DNA of 64,000 bases from Chloranthus sessilifolius (GCA_021018995.1 CM037593.1:15280088-15344087); one strand, 5' to 3'; numbered from the stretch's first letter, positions 12,681 to 24,635 are shown. Notes: generated from the sequence alone by a model not told the origin. Program-made: numbers and translations.

Positions 12681-13079
12681 CGGACTAGAGGGGACACCAA
12701 GTTGCAGAAGAATCACCGACGTGAAGAAAACAGAGGTCTCGCCCCTCTTTTTTTACTTCTAAATCTCATTCTATTATTTCTCATAAAAATATAAGTCTAG
12801 CTTGTAAATCCATATAAATAAAAGAAAGGAAATTTCTAACTCTATTTTCAGATCTATAAACTGTTTTTAGAAAAAAAATAAAATAACAAGAAAAATATTA
12901 CTTCCAAAGATCTATTTCAGATCTATATATAAACTGTTTTTAGAACAATAATAAACTAACAAAAAAATTATTACCTTTCCAAGATCCAACGTGGTGGTCT
13001 GCAACAATGAAAGTTGAATCGCAACAATGGTGGTCGAAGAATAGTTGATAGTTGAAGCCGAGACAAAGCCTGAAGACTC

Positions 13080-13522
13080 GAGTCGAAGGAAAGTCGACGG
13101 GATGGATCGAAACTATAGGGTTTTTTTTTTTAGAAAGATGAGAGAGCTGGAGATGGAGATGGAGAGTTGTTTTTAGAAAGATGAGAGAGAGGGAGAGGGA
13201 GAGGGAGAGTCGGGATGAGAGATTATATTTAGAGGAAGCTAGCTAGAGACTATTTTAGGGCGGGCTTTAGTTTATACCCAACTAATTTGGGCGGGCTTTA
13301 CTTTATTCCCAGCGTGATACTAATAAAGTGGGCGGGATGATTATAGCCATCGTGATAATAAGACGGCTTATATAAGGTCGTATTTGCCGTCCTTAATTTT
13401 GACAGCACATTTAGGCATAAATCGTCTTATTACTAAAATTAAGACAGTTAAATTTAGTCTTATTTTAAGACAAAAAAAAACAGTCTTATTTTTTGTCCTT
13501 TTCAGAGGTTTTTGACGTAGTG
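13080..13522. repeat. Right terminus and promoter side of CACTA-1
   Basis: 13130-13215 is purine-rich (GAGAGAGGGAGAGGGAGAG). The stretch 13340-13510 has the subterminal AAGACGG/CCGTCTT words and the element ends TTTTTGACGTAGTG. Genes run leftward, so their promoter should lie here, but I cannot place a TATA box with confidence. Confidence 0.7.
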
Positions 13523-13999
13523 ATTATGCCATATGTTAGATGATTTATCATTATGCCATATATCAAACATCTATGATCACTCAAACTTGTCGAAGAGGCA
13601 GTCTATCATTTGAATATTATCTCAACCCAATGAAACATGTCGCAAAGTGGATGCGAACCATCCGCTTGATGGACTTTAATATCAGCCATTAAAAATAAAA
13701 GGTTGATGTCACAGTCCTGAAGGTTTAAATCTCCTTAAAACACTATTTTTGGACCAATTGCATTTCAATCTATGATCTATCACTTTTTATCTCACACCAT
13801 TGAAGTGTGATTTATCATTGTGCCATGTGGCACACAACTATGATCAATCTAAATTGCCCAAGTGACACTATTTCCCAAGTGACCCAAATAGTGTTATTTT
13901 TAGACCCATGCCCTTCAATTGATGATGTATCACTTTGACGGTATGCATTTCCAAGATCATAATCTAATAAATGGTGTAAGATCATTGAAATACCATTTT

Positions 14000-14740
14000 G
14001 TGTTTAAATGAAGGCCAACATATGTCATATTTACACTTTGCCCCCCAATGTTTCACCTATTTACACTGCAATTCCTACTTTTGTGTGTTCTTTATATTTT
14101 ACCCCTTACAATGATGAATCAACTATTGACTATTATAAAAACTTTGACTGCTTAAAATTAGATGATAGAGATCATTTTTCACCATAATTTTCTAGACAAT
14201 GAATCTTGAGATCATGAGTCTACCATCAGACAAATAGATTTTGATTTCATATGGCAAATAACAAGGATCAAAATTTTGGGATACATTTCAGTTTCAGAGG
14301 GGATCGAAACTGAAATTTTGAATCGAAATTTCGGCCGATAATTTCATTCTCATACAAAAAATGACCGAAATTTTTGTCCTATATTATCGTTTTATTGGGG
14401 ACCGAAACTGAAAATTTTGATCCTTGGTAGATAATACAAAAAGTGATCATAATTGTGGGTGTACATCAAACATGGTTTTGGATCACTTTTCATATGTGTC
14501 ATATGAAATCAAAATCTGACTGTCTGATGATAGACTCATAGTCTCATGATTCGACGTATAGAAAATTATGATAAAAAATGATCTCCATCATCTGATTCAA
14601 AACAGTCAAAGTTTAGTTTTATAATAGTTGACGATTGATTCATCATTGTAGTGAGGAAAATGCAAGGAAAACATAAAAGTAGGGACATTAGTGTAAGTAG
14701 GTAAAACATGGGGGGAGTATAAATACAGCATATCTGAGAG
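14000..14740. repeat. Large fold-back element, arms about 230 bp
   Basis: The left arm (about 14020-14255: ATGATGAATCAACTATTGAC, GATGATAGAGATCATTTTTC) is mirrored by the right arm (about 14480-14730). Long arms suggest a MULE-type element. Its centre is interrupted by the separate element at 14262-14426. Ends are approximate. Confidence 0.65.
14262..14426. mobile_element. hAT-like fold-back MITE
   Basis: Ends are CAAGGATCAAAATTTT at 14262 and its inverse at 14426. Flanks GCAAATAA (14254-14261) and GTAGATAA (14427-14434) agree at 6 of 8 bases. The interior is filled with GAAACTGAAATTT/AAATTTCGG words in both orientations. Confidence 0.65.
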
Positions 14741-15324
14741 GATAAATGCAAAAATCGCAAAAAAAAATAATAGCCATACGAGAACCCCAAAGTATAAGTT
14801 AGAGGGGAAGGCAAATATTAGATTGGGTATAGCTTTGGTGGCGCCCACGTGTTCTCTGAAAGGCCCCACACATCCTCAAAAGAAATAGGCTTTATTATTA
14901 GTATATCATGAGGAGTTCACAAGTAACTTTAGGGATATGTACCACACATAATCAATATTTGACCGTATGATAGTTGAGCCACTATTGATTAGTTTTATAG
15001 ATGATTGGATAAAAAATAATCTCAATTGTTGGATTCAAGACTATCAATGGTTTTCACGTTCGAATATATGGGTGCAAATACTAATATTTTTTTACCTCTG
15101 TTTCTACGCATGCACTTTCTTATCTATAAAAAGTACCTTCGGTCGTGCCCACACAATCTCTGATATCACCTACGATTCGATACCTTAGAAACTCAACCGT
15201 AAAACTCTTTAGATACCTTGGTTCGCACCCACACAATCTCTGAGAGAGCCTATGTTATGACTTCTTTGAATCGGACGATGGAGATCGTTTTTCACCCTAA
15301 TCTTTCGCATGATAGACTTTCAGA

Positions 15325-15468
15325 CACTACAAATAAAAAGATTATTAGCAGCAGTTTTTTTAACAATTATTTATTCCTTACGCTACCAAAAACTATTACT
15401 GTTAGTCTTGTCGCTAAAAACAAATGCCTTAATAGCAAGTGCCGCAAAAACCACTTATTTTTGTAGTG
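15325..15468. mobile_element. CACTA-type MITE, 144 bp
   Basis: It starts CACTACAAATAA and ends with the inverted TTATTTTTGTAGTG, flanked by a perfect 3-bp duplication AGA (15322-15324, 15469-15471). Its ends resemble CACTA-2 (CACTACAAAA), not CACTA-1. Confidence 0.85.
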
Positions 15469-16115
15469 AGATTATGAATGTACCATCGGACTGCCTGCCT
15501 TTTATTCCATGTCGTCCAGCTACCAAAAAATAAAAAACAACTACTTGCACATGAGACGAGTTTCACATCCACACATCACAAGCAAATGAGTTTTTGGGGG
15601 ATCTGTACCATGTGGAATAAATAGATAGCTCATCCGATGGAATGTTCATAGTCTCAAGATTTATCATGTAAATTATTAGAGTAAAAAATAATCTCTATCA
15701 TTTGATCTGAAGCAGTCAACAGATTCCAGGGTAACAAAGGCCCTTTCAGAGGTGGTATGGGCGCAAAGGAAGATACCCAAAATAAAAATCTATCTTTCTA
15801 TAACTGATCCTTGAACTTTCTGTCAATCAAAAATCGTTCTTTCGTTTGTTTCGTTCTTTCTATCACGAGCATAGCAATTGTGTGGTTTGATAATGGGTAA
15901 AGGTAGCTTAGTACCATACACGAAAATGATATAAAACTTATTGGAGATATAAAAAAAAAAAATTTAAAACAATACTCTAATGATCAATGCTTAAAATTAT
16001 GGTATAATAATTAAACCCTCGGCAGGTATCGAATTTGTGCGACCATAAGCTGACCCACAGTTAGATTTTATAAATCGATTCCCTTGTTTTTCTTCTCATT
16101 TCCTCCCCTCGCCCC

Positions 16116-16244
16116 CCTTTCTCTCTCTCTCTCTCTCCCTCTGCAAAAGATATGAAACCCTAATCCATTTTCTCTACTGATCTAGAGGCGTTTGGGAGGC
16201 TTCACGATTTGCTTGTGTTAAATCTGTCAAACAATCAGCTAGAG
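16116..16244 (+). pseudogene. CT-rich leader and LRR-like coding scrap
   Basis: A (CT)n run at about 16121-16137 resembles a plant 5' leader. From 16188 the plus frame reads AFGRLHDLLVLNLSNNQLE, a leucine-rich-repeat pattern, followed by GTTTGAA, which could be a donor. It may belong with the LRR remnant at 28912-29236, which would be about 2 kb away without the retrotransposon. The link is inferred. Confidence 0.35.
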
Positions 16245-16619
16245 GTTTGAATTTACCTCTCTTGTTCATTCAGATTGGTCAAACCCTAAATCCCTCAGGC
16301 TCTCCCTCAAATCCCTCTCGCTCTCCCTCAAATCGTTCTCAGTCAAATCCCTCGCGCTTGGCATTCAAATCCCTCTCGCTCAAATCCCTCTCATGCCGAT
16401 TTCGGCCGGCTAGAAATTGAACTCGCCGAAGTCGAAATGCTCGGTTTGATGTTGTGCCGGACGGAATTCGGCGCATAACAGCCGTTCAAGGGGGCACGGA
16501 TCACCGGATCTCTCCACATGACGATCCAAACTGCGGCCCTGATTGCCGTCCTCCGATCTCCGCCAATGATCCAATGCCATCGCTAACAACAAAGCCCTCT
16601 GATCTTTGTCTCTGTTTCG
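16245..16619 (+). other. Leader-like region, no gene
   Basis: CTC-rich short repeats (TCAAATCCCTCTCGCTC) at about 16300-16395 and GC-richer sequence follow. No reading frame with recognisable features. It ends at the TTTAT target site of the retrotransposon. Confidence 0.5.
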
Positions 16620-16624
16620 TTTAT

Positions 16625-17823
16625 TGTCACGCCCCAAAATTCTGTACACCACGAACTTCGGAGCCTAAGCCAATTCAATGATTAAAACAGAACTAAAGGT
16701 TAACCAAAACACATCATCCAATATTCCATTCATGATCACAAAAAAAAAAGGGTACATCATTATTACAATTCATTGTTTATCGTGAATACATTACAATTCC
16801 AAAAGCCCTTACAACCAACGCAAGACCTGACTAACTCCTTGGCTCTAATTCAGGAGGTCCTCTAATGTCTCCTCTTGAGAAGTCTGATTATCAACTTGCT
16901 CCGCCGCTGCAATGATAACCACGGGAGTAAGATAAACTCAACAAGTGGCCCCCTAATAATATCTAGTAAACTACGTCTTAATAACAAGATGACAGGCAAT
17001 TCATAGATGAACATTCTATCGATTTCAGCAGGAGTTGTATATGTAAAAACAGTTTTGCCAATCGTTCCCAATACCTTGCATGTGTACTATCATCAAGTAT
17101 GAATGAGGTGTATGTGTCAGAAACATGACATTTTTCTTTGAAAGGAAAACAAAAGGAAATAACTTAACATCAGCGGCTACACGTTTATAAGTGTAGGTTC
17201 TACTACTATAGTACCGGATCCATAGTACAGCCACATGTGACCCCTTTGGACTTCACCTCTGTCCAGGTGGTCCTTACCACATCACATTACATGTCTAACT
17301 TTCACGCCTTACCATGGCAGGTAGGTAGGCAATACGTACTTCATAATTGGAAGCAATAACACGGACATTCGTCCGAAACCCATGCCTGCCCGATGGGGGA
17401 TCCATACAAGAAATATCATATATTTATATCGATGCACAATGTATGTAATAGAAAATCATGTGTTCAATGATTTATTCCTTCCATAATCAAGATGGTATTT
17501 CATAATATTTTTCGAAATGAAGTATAAGCTATGATCAGTCTGTTTTCACAATCATTAACCAGAATCATTGACCAGCTTATGCTAATTCATGCGATGTTTA
17601 CGCTTACTCATGTGCTCAGTTAGAAGGCATGCTATCAAGAATCAACTACGATTTACTCCATGTCGGAATTTGAATGAACAATCACAATTATGCAGAGATA
17701 AATGAATAAGTCCTTACATGGTTATTCTAGCATACTTATAATATCATCACCAAATAATATTTCATAGATGTATCATACTACCTAAGGGTTTCAGTTCATA
17801 ATTATAGGGTTGCACGTAATCGC

Positions 17824-17905
<82 letters not shown>

Positions 17906-19221
17906 TATTTACTTAGTACTAATTTTACTTAATCAAAATCGAGTGATAAGGGTAGGTCACTTGCCTTGAAGCACGCTTCCTTGGTAATTGCGGTGGGAGT
18001 GGTTGGAGTTCGGGTCGCTTGACGTGTTGCCTGCATGAGAACAATGGTGTGTTAGCGCTAAGCGATGTCTCGACCAATGAGTTGAATAACTACGTGGGGA
18101 AATATGAGTTATGAGTTGAGTCGGTTCACGGAAGGGTTAGCCGATAGGGTATAGATTGGGGATGGGTCGAGTTTCGAGATCGAATGGGTCATGGCACGCT
18201 GATAGGGTATGACGATCGGGTCGGTCATAATATCAGGAATATTACGAAAGGTAAATACATTAAAAACCTTTTGATAATCCATGATAGGGACATATTTTTC
18301 GTAAATACTTAAGGTTATATTCTATAATCATTGACTGATTTTAAACCTGATAAATAAACATATTCAAAAAAAATATTTTATAAAATGGGTTAGAAATCTG
18401 CAATTATCTTTGATCGCTTATGGGTTATAAACCATCATGTTTTTAATGGCAAAATCAATATAAATGAATAAATTGCTAGGTTTTTAAAATGATGATTATA
18501 CTATGCATATAAATAAATATATTTTTATACCTTATACTATATATATATATATATAACAGAAAATAGGGAATAAAATGGGAGGCTTAAGGCTACTGGCTGT
18601 GGTAGCACAAAGAGGAAAAAAAAAATGGTTGAGGGCTGCGTATGGCACGGGAGGAAGAAAAGGGGTATTGGTAGAGATGAGGGGAGAGATACGTAGAGGG
18701 AAAATGGTTCCGTTGATGGGTTCGGCATTGTCGATCGGAATAACGATCGCGTCCATGATGTCGAGCTATCGATGAGCGTGCACAGTAACGATCGTGCGAT
18801 GAAGCCGGCCCCAAAATAAAAGAGAAAAAAAAAAATAGAAGATGAGGAATAGCAGAGAGAGAGAAAAGAATGAGAAGAAGAAGAAGCTTACCAGAGAGTT
18901 GAATAGTGGGTTGAAGAAGAAGAGGGTCGGCTCCTATTTATAGCCAGAAAGGGGGGAGGGAGGTGACGTGAAGGGGATGGTGTCGTGTGCCAGGGCGCCT
19001 GCCGTCGAGACGGTGCCAGACAGCGGCTCCATATCGTCCCATGTCTCCGTAGCGGATTTCACTCTTCAACGTCTGGTTCAACTGATGGGGGTAGGTGGGA
19101 GAAGAGAGCTGGTGTTAAGCAAGGATAGAAGAGCAGGGTTATAAAGGTTTTAGGTTGGGTCTGGCCTGGACCTAGTTCGGGCCAAGAGATGGGTCGGGTT
19201 TGCCTGGTTTGGGTCTTCACA
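16625..19221 (-). repeat. 3' LTR of the Ty3/gypsy element
   Basis: It spans TGTCACGCCC to TCTTCACA, 2597 bp. It differs from the 5' LTR by scattered substitutions, a 16-bp extra segment near 17565, a long (TA)n at 17824-17904 and a divergent patch at 18724-18806. A TATAAATAG box on the minus strand lies at 18934-18942. On the minus strand, after a TTGCAG near 16908, a short acidic frame ends EETLEDLLN with a TAG. Confidence 0.95.
17824..17904. repeat. (TA)n microsatellite in the 3' LTR
   Basis: About 80 bp of TA. The homologous site in the 5' LTR (about 25945-25957) has only a few units. Confidence 0.95.
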
Positions 19222-19234
19222 TTCTCCCCTCCTT
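19222..19234 (-). promoter_or_regulatory. Polypurine tract
   Basis: On the minus strand AAGGAGGGGAGAA abuts the 3' LTR. It is the expected primer site for plus-strand DNA synthesis. Confidence 0.85.
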
Positions 19235-19256
19235 ATAAAAATTTCGTCCTCGAAAT

Positions 19257-19822
19257 TTACCTAGTGTCGTTAAACAAGTGTGGGTGCTCTTGATGCATCT
19301 CATCCTCGCGCTCCCATGTCGTCTCATCTCCGGTGTGATGTTTCCAAAGGACTTTTACCCGCGGTATTCGCTTCGATCTTACACGATGACTCTGCCAATC
19401 GATGATTTGCACAAGTGATTCGACGTACGATAGGTCTTCTTGAATGTTCAGCTGCTCAAGGTCTAACACGCGAGTAGGGTCTAGAACATGTGAGGGATCG
19501 AACTTATATTGTCGCAACATGGATACATGGAATACGTCGTGTACATTGGAGAGGGTTGGGGGTAGGGCTAATTGGTATGCAACTTTTCTGACTCTCCGTA
19601 GGATTTCGAATGGTCCGATGAATCTAGGACTAAGCTTTCCTTTCTTCCCAAATCTAAACACACCCTTGGTTGGTGACACCTTGAGAAGTACACGATCTCC
19701 AACGTCGAACTCGCGTTCCTTTCGTTTATGATTAGCAAAGCTTTTCTGTCGACTCTAAGCGGTGAGTAGACGTTCGCAAATGAGCTTGATATTTTCTGTG
19801 GTTTGTTGCACTAGCTCTGGTC
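19257..19822 (-). pseudogene. Integrase C-terminus and chromodomain-like tail
   Basis: This is a shifted frame relative to the upstream integrase; the shift lies near 19830. An in-frame TAG at 19755-19757 follows. From 19679 the frame is open: MSPTKGVFRFGKKGKLSP, then GPFEILRRVRKVAYQL (GPY/F-type motif), VFHVSMLRQY, and a chromodomain-like end VKVLWKHHTGDETTWERED before the stop. The tail is thought to guide insertion to certain chromatin. Confidence 0.85.
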
Positions 19823-21022
19823 CTAGTAGACTTCGCTCCAACATACTGGCGATCGACAGGGCCTCCCGTAGAGGGCTTCGAAAGGTGTCATCCGTATACT
19901 TGCTTGGTAGCTATTGTTGTAGGCAAACTCGATTAGGGGTAAGTGGTCATCCCAGCTTCCTTTGAAGTCCAATACACATGCTCGTAGCATGTCCTCCAGC
20001 ATATGAATCGTCCTTTTTGCTTGCCCATCCGTCTGAGGGTGGAAAGCGGTGCTGAAACGTAACTTCGTGCCTAATTTATCTTGAACATTCTTCCAAATTC
20101 TTGAGGTAAACATTGAGTCTCGATCCGATACAGTTATCACAGGTACACCATGTAATCGAACAATCTCCTTGATGTATAGTTTCATGAGACTCTCCGTCGT
20201 TTGAGTAATCTTGACGGGTAGAAAGTGTGCGTGCTTGGTGAGTCCGTCTATTATCACCCATATTGAATCGTAGCCGTTCCTCGTCTTTGGTAGTCCGGTG
20301 ATGAAGTCCATGTTGATGCGCTCCCACTTCCACTCTGGTATCAGCAATGGCTGTAACAATCCTGAAGGTTTCATATGCTCGGCTTTAATTTGTTGACATG
20401 TGAGGCATCTCGAGATGTACTCGGCGATCTCCCTTTTCATGTTATTCCACCAGAAGTGACGCTTTAGATCATGGTACATCTTTGTGCTGCCTGGATGCAC
20501 TACGTATCTGGACTTGTGCGCCTCGTCTAGCAGCTCTTTCTTCACTTCCGCAATGGTTGGTACACACAATCGATCTCGATACCTCAGCAAGCCATCTGAG
20601 GTCAGCGTGAACTCTAGTCTTTCTCCTTTCTTGACTTCCTCTAGCATCTTTAAGATTTCTGGGTCTTCGCGTTGTCCCTCCTTTATCCTTTCGACTATCA
20701 TGGGTTGCATGCTCAGATTTGCACACACGAACTTGGGTTCTGCTTCTTGAATAGACGTGCTCAAATTTCCAAAATCTTTATGTAACTTCCACTTCTTCAT
20801 CATCAGTGCGGCGAGGGTTCTTGCTAACTTTCGACTCAATGCGTCCACCACCGTATTCGCTTTACCGGGATGATATTGAATGGTGCAATCGTAGTCCTTC
20901 AGACACTCTATCCAACGCCTTTGTCGCATGTTCAGCTCCTTCTGTGTGAAAATATACTTCAAGCTTTTGTGATCGGTGAAGATGTCGAACTTCTCCCCGA
21001 ATAGATGGTGCCTCCAAATCTT
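19823..21022 (-). pseudogene. RNase H end and integrase core, broken
   Basis: In the same frame as the reverse transcriptase, after a TGA at 21023-21025. It begins with RNase H words ([20 protein letters not shown], and ALSRKL at its end). The integrase zinc-binding region has [11 protein letters not shown] and CLTCQQIK. The catalytic core has [10 protein letters not shown] and SDRDSMFTS, but the third acidic position (DGQAKRTIH) is Lys, codon at 20015-20017. The frame ends at a TAG at 19823-19825 because of a frameshift. The integrase could not join DNA. Confidence 0.9.
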
Positions 21023-22018
21023 TCATGCGAAGATGACCGCTGCCAGTTCCAAATCATGGGTGGGGTAATTCTCTTCGTGAGGCTTCAGTTGTCTGGACGC
21101 GTAGGCGACGACTTTCTTATGCTGTATAAGTACACAGCCTAATCCTCTTCCCAAAGCATCGCCATAGACTTCGAATCCTCCACTTCCAGATGGAATCGTC
21201 AGTACTGGTGTTGTTGTCAACTTTTCCTTCAACTCTTGAAAGCTTTGCTCGCAGTCGTCTCCCCATTCAAACTTAGCGCCTTTCCTCGTGAGCTTTGTCA
21301 TTGGAGTTGCTATCCTAGAGAAATCCTTCACGAAGCGTCGGTAATAACCAGCTAGTCCCAAGAAGCTTCTAACCTCCGTTGCATTCTTTGATTTCTCCCA
21401 GTTTACCACAGCTTCAATCTTGGTTGGATCAACTGATACTCCTTTTTCCGAGATTATGTGTCCTAGGAAAGATACTTCGTCTAGCCAAAACTCATACTTT
21501 TTCAGCTTCCCATACAGTTGGTGCTCCCTTAAGATTTGCAGAACTATCCTTAGATGGTCCTCGTGTTCGTTTCGGTTCTTGGAGTAGATTAAAATATCAT
21601 CAACGAACACCACTACGAACTTATCTAAGAAGGGTTTGAAAACTCTATTCATCATGTCCATGAATGCGGCTGGAGCGTTTGTCAAGCCAAAGGGCATCAC
21701 TAGAAACTCGTAGTGTCCATAACGGGTTCAAAATGCTGTCTTCACCACGCCGCCTTCCTTGATCCTTAGTTGGTGGTAGCCCGTTCTCAAGTCAATCTTT
21801 GAGAAAACTGTTGCGCCTTGAAGTTGATCGAAGAGGTCATCGACTATAGGTAATGGATACTTGTTCTTGATGGTGGCTTGGTTCAGCTACCGGTAGTCGA
21901 TGCATAGCCTCATGGATCCATCCTTCTTCTTTACAAACAAGACCGGTGCGCCCCAAGGTGAGACACTTGGGCAGATGAGTCCTTTCTCTAGTAGTTCTTC
22001 CAACTGCTTCTTGAGCTC
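21023..22018 (-). pseudogene. Reverse transcriptase and RNase H, with stops
   Basis: Polymerase motifs are clear: [45 protein letters not shown] and the catalytic FVDD (Asp codons 21596-21601). The thumb and connection have [15 protein letters not shown] and [12 protein letters not shown]; RNase H begins near [17 protein letters not shown]. In-frame stops lie at 22019-22021 (TAA), 21887-21889 (TAG), 21728-21730 (TGA) and 21023-21025 (TGA), all in one continuous frame. Confidence 0.95.
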
Positions 22019-22839
22019 TTAGAGTTCCGTTAGCGCCATGCAATAAGAAGCCTTCGAAATGGGATGTGTCTCTGGGAGTAAGTCTATTGCAAACTCAATC
22101 TCTCGAATGGGAGGTAGTCCAGGTAAGTCGTCCGAAAAAATATCGGCAAATTCATTGACAATGGGGATTGATTCTATTTCAGGCTCACTCTTATCCTTGC
22201 TAATGACGTACGCTAGGTAACCTTGACAACCTTTTGAAAGAAATCGTCTAGGTTTAATGGGTGAAATAATGGGAGAATTAGGAGTCCTAACAATACCCTG
22301 AAATGTGAACCTTCGTTGACCTGGGATACGAAAACTAACTCGCTTTCGAAGGCAATCAATACTTGCATGGTGAGAGGTAAGCCAATCCATGCTTAAAATA
22401 ACATCGAAGTCTACCATATCGAGCAAAACCAAGTTGGCGGCCAATTGCCGACCATCTATTTTTACGGTGCAATCTTTGTATATCGTATCAGTAATTAGGG
22501 AATCTCCAATTGGGTTAATGAAGGTGAGTGCAAAGTCTAAAGGTTGAAGTTTGGATTTCAAGGATTGTGCGAAGGATGGTGATACAAAAGAGTGTGTGGC
22601 TTCGGAGTCAAATAAAATTTTCGCTGCGGTTTCGAAGATTGGAACATTACCTTGGATTACCGTCTCCGAGGTTTTGGCATCTCGTTGAGTCATGGCAAAC
22701 ACTCGCCCTTGCGCATTACGGCGTGGTTGTTGTCCTTGCTGGGGTCGCTTTTGGGTATATCGTCCTGCATGAAACTGAACTAGTTGTGCACGTTGTTGTT
22801 GCCGATGAGATGAAAATGGTTGTCTAAAATGTTGGGGAT
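22019..22839 (-). pseudogene. Aspartic protease region
   Basis: It follows the zinc knuckles in frame. The retroviral-type protease site reads FDSEATHSF (Asp codon 22607-22609); the family has Gly after Asp-Ser/Thr, here Glu (22601-22603). Downstream are VNLVLLD-like and DVILSMDWLTSHHASIDC words. The end leads into the reverse transcriptase (FADIFSDDLPGLPP) and stops at 22019-22021. The Gly loss should prevent proteolysis. Confidence 0.9.
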
Positions 22840-23137
22840 TTCTTGATGCTTGGCAGTCCTTTACCACGTGTCCTGTCCTCCCGCATCCAAAGCAGTGTCT
22901 CGGCAGCTTGGAGCAAGCTCGTGATACATGTCCTGGTTCTCCACAGTTATAACAGGTAGCCTGCGCGTATCGACATGGTGCATTGCCATGGTTCTTCCCA
23001 CATGCCGTGCATGACGGCCTCGTAAATCCAACTCGTGTGTCTTCGAATCGAGTTCGTTTTGGTGCTGCGTGTTGGAAGGAAGGTGCTCGCCAATCTCCGC
23101 CTACCAGGTCCTTACGCTTCTCGTGAGTTGGGCGGTT
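22840..23137 (-). pseudogene. Nucleocapsid with CCHC zinc knuckles
   Basis: In frame with gag but after a TGA (23138-23140). Two classical knuckles, CYNCGEPGHVSRAC (about 22923-22964) and CFGCGRTGHVVKDC (about 22852-22893), follow a degenerate CTACGKNHGNAPC. These bind element RNA. Confidence 0.9.
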
Positions 23138-23845
23138 TCATTTAATATCTCCTTCCGCCTTCAAGGCTCTTCTAACTGATAGCTTGTAGTCTTCAGAGAA
23201 TAGCACGGAGAGGCGTTCGCGGATGTCAGGTCTAAGGCCATATTCGAATTTCTGCACCCTTTCTCCATCTGTGAGTTGGTGTCTGTAGAATCGTTCTAGG
23301 TTGACGAACTTGGCCTCATACTCGGCCACAGTCATGCTGCCTTGCTCAAGTTTAGCAAATTTCGCTCCTTTATGCTCTCGGACATGTCGGGGAAAATACT
23401 TTTCGAAAAATATTCCTATGAATCTATCCCAAACAACGACTTCTCCTGTTGCTAACTCTGATCTTCCCACCAATTGCCACCAACGGTGTGCCTCTCCAGC
23501 CAACAGGAAAATAGCAAATCTAGCCTTTTGCTTTTCCGTGCATCTCATTGCCTCGAGTATCTTCTCAACATCCTCAATCCATCGCTCGGCTACCAAAGGA
23601 TCGGTGGTGCCTCTAAAGGTTGGGGGGTTCAATTTCTTGAATCTTTCCAAATCGCCTCCACAGTCAGTGTGATTCGTGCCCGTTGATGTCGAACCATTCC
23701 CGTTAGGGACCAGGTGGGTTAGGGCAATAGCAATGGCTTCCAAGGCCCGAGCGGTAGTATCAGATGCAGGTGAAACAGGTGGGTTGTTTGCAGGTGTTAC
23801 GGGTCTCCTAGTGCGTGGCGTCCTGATGCCTCGTCCTGATACCAT
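23138..23845 (-). pseudogene. Gag capsid region
   Basis: Starts at ATG 23845 (MVSGRGIRTPRTRRP) with a Pro/Thr-rich lead. Retrotransposon gag words follow: NPPTFRGTTDPLVAERWIED, LLAGEAHRWW, FFEKYFPRHVREHK and GSMTVAEYEAKFVNLERF. TGA at 23138-23140 truncates it just before the nucleocapsid; the frame continues beyond. Confidence 0.9.
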
Positions 23846-24167
23846 CTATAAATAAAATAAAATATAGTCTAGTCACTCTCCCTTATTTATCAAAACATTA
23901 TTATCACTATGCTATGTCCACGACTCAATCAAATAAAACAAGAGAAAAATAGTTCATTTCATTTATAGATTGGCAATTACACAAGCATGTTTGATACAAA
24001 AATAACTTTCATAGTTCAAGATTCCATCTGCGTAGTTGCTACATAAGAGTTCATATCCATTCTACACCCTAACAAAAAGGGACCCTACGCTACAAGTCTA
24101 GTTTCTATCCTAAAGACCTTGAGATTTTCCTTCCTTAGATCATTACAGTTCCTTACAAGTTTCCTAT

Positions 24168-24635
24168 CTATCCCAGTTTAATTTTGGCCAAATAGGTATC
24201 GTTATCCTTAGAGTGTTCTTCCTCGGTCGTCTCTGATCCAATGTAGTCAGAGATTTGGATGACGTCGTATTCAGCGGCGTTTTCTTCGTCATAGTCCACG
24301 TCTTCTGCATCGTCCAGTTCTTCCGCATCGCCCAGTTCTTCCGCATCATCCCGTTCTTCCGTATCTCGTTCGTCCTCACTTGGGTCGCTCATCTCTCCTT
24401 CGCTTAGATGATATGTTTCCTCTTCAGGGTCTTCAAAGTTGTCTGCCACCTCTTCCTTGGAGGGTCGATTCTCGGGTAGGGTAGGTGGAGGAAGAATGCG
24501 TTTTATGTGATGTCCCTGGTATATGTTGTCATAGATAATTCCGGACGCCCCCTGAGGTACATGGTGGCTGGCCATCCTATAATAATAGGATCGGGGTAGT
24601 CTAGTCGTTTTTCTCGATGTCCTTCTCATCGTCAT
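24168..24635 (-). CDS. Acidic leader frame between 5' LTR and gag
   Basis: A 155-codon frame from ATG 24635 (MTMRRTSRKTTRLPRSYYYR) to a stop at 24168. The N-terminus is basic; from about residue 60 it is strongly acidic with a short internal repeat (AEELGDAEELDDAEDVDY). No family recognised. It lies in the leader, separate from gag, and is the longest unbroken frame of the element together with gag. The internal repeat could merely reflect a minisatellite at about 24300-24370. Confidence 0.45.
   Translation of the reverse strand: MTMRRTSRKTTRLPRSYYYRMASHHVPQGASGIIYDNIYQGHHIKRILPPPTLPENRPSKEEVADNFEDPEEETYHLSEGEMSDPSEDERDTEERDDAEELGDAEELDDAEDVDYDEENAAEYDVIQISDYIGSETTEEEHSKDNDTYLAKIKLG

Larger units (their letters stand above)
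3701..13522 (-). mobile_element. CACTA (En/Spm) transposon CACTA-1
   Basis: The element begins CACTACGTCAAA at 3701 and ends with the inverted TTTGACGTAGTG at 13522. It is flanked by a 3-bp duplication ATT (3698-3700 and 13523-13525), as expected for CACTA elements. Both ends carry subterminal GACGGT/CCGTC repeats. Inside, on the minus strand, are a TNPD-type transposase gene (about 8.4-12.0 kb) followed by a TNPA/Ptta-type gene (about 6.6-8.2 kb), the usual order. Several stops and frameshifts show it is no longer coding-competent. Segments at 4150-6650 are not explained by transposon genes. Confidence 0.95.
13526..16115. other. Gene-free stretch of MITE remnants
   Basis: No coding region seen. 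Recurring words such as GATGATAGAGATCATTTTT and TTGACCGTATGATAG mark several decayed fold-back elements (14000-14740, 14890-15720). The hAT-like element at 14262-14426 and the CACTA MITE at 15325-15468 lie within them. Confidence 0.6.

Noticed and set aside
19257..24635. An active retrotransposon or an endogenous virus
   Set aside because: Domain order and chromodomain tail mark a Ty3 chromovirus without an envelope gene, and stops plus lost catalytic residues rule out activity.
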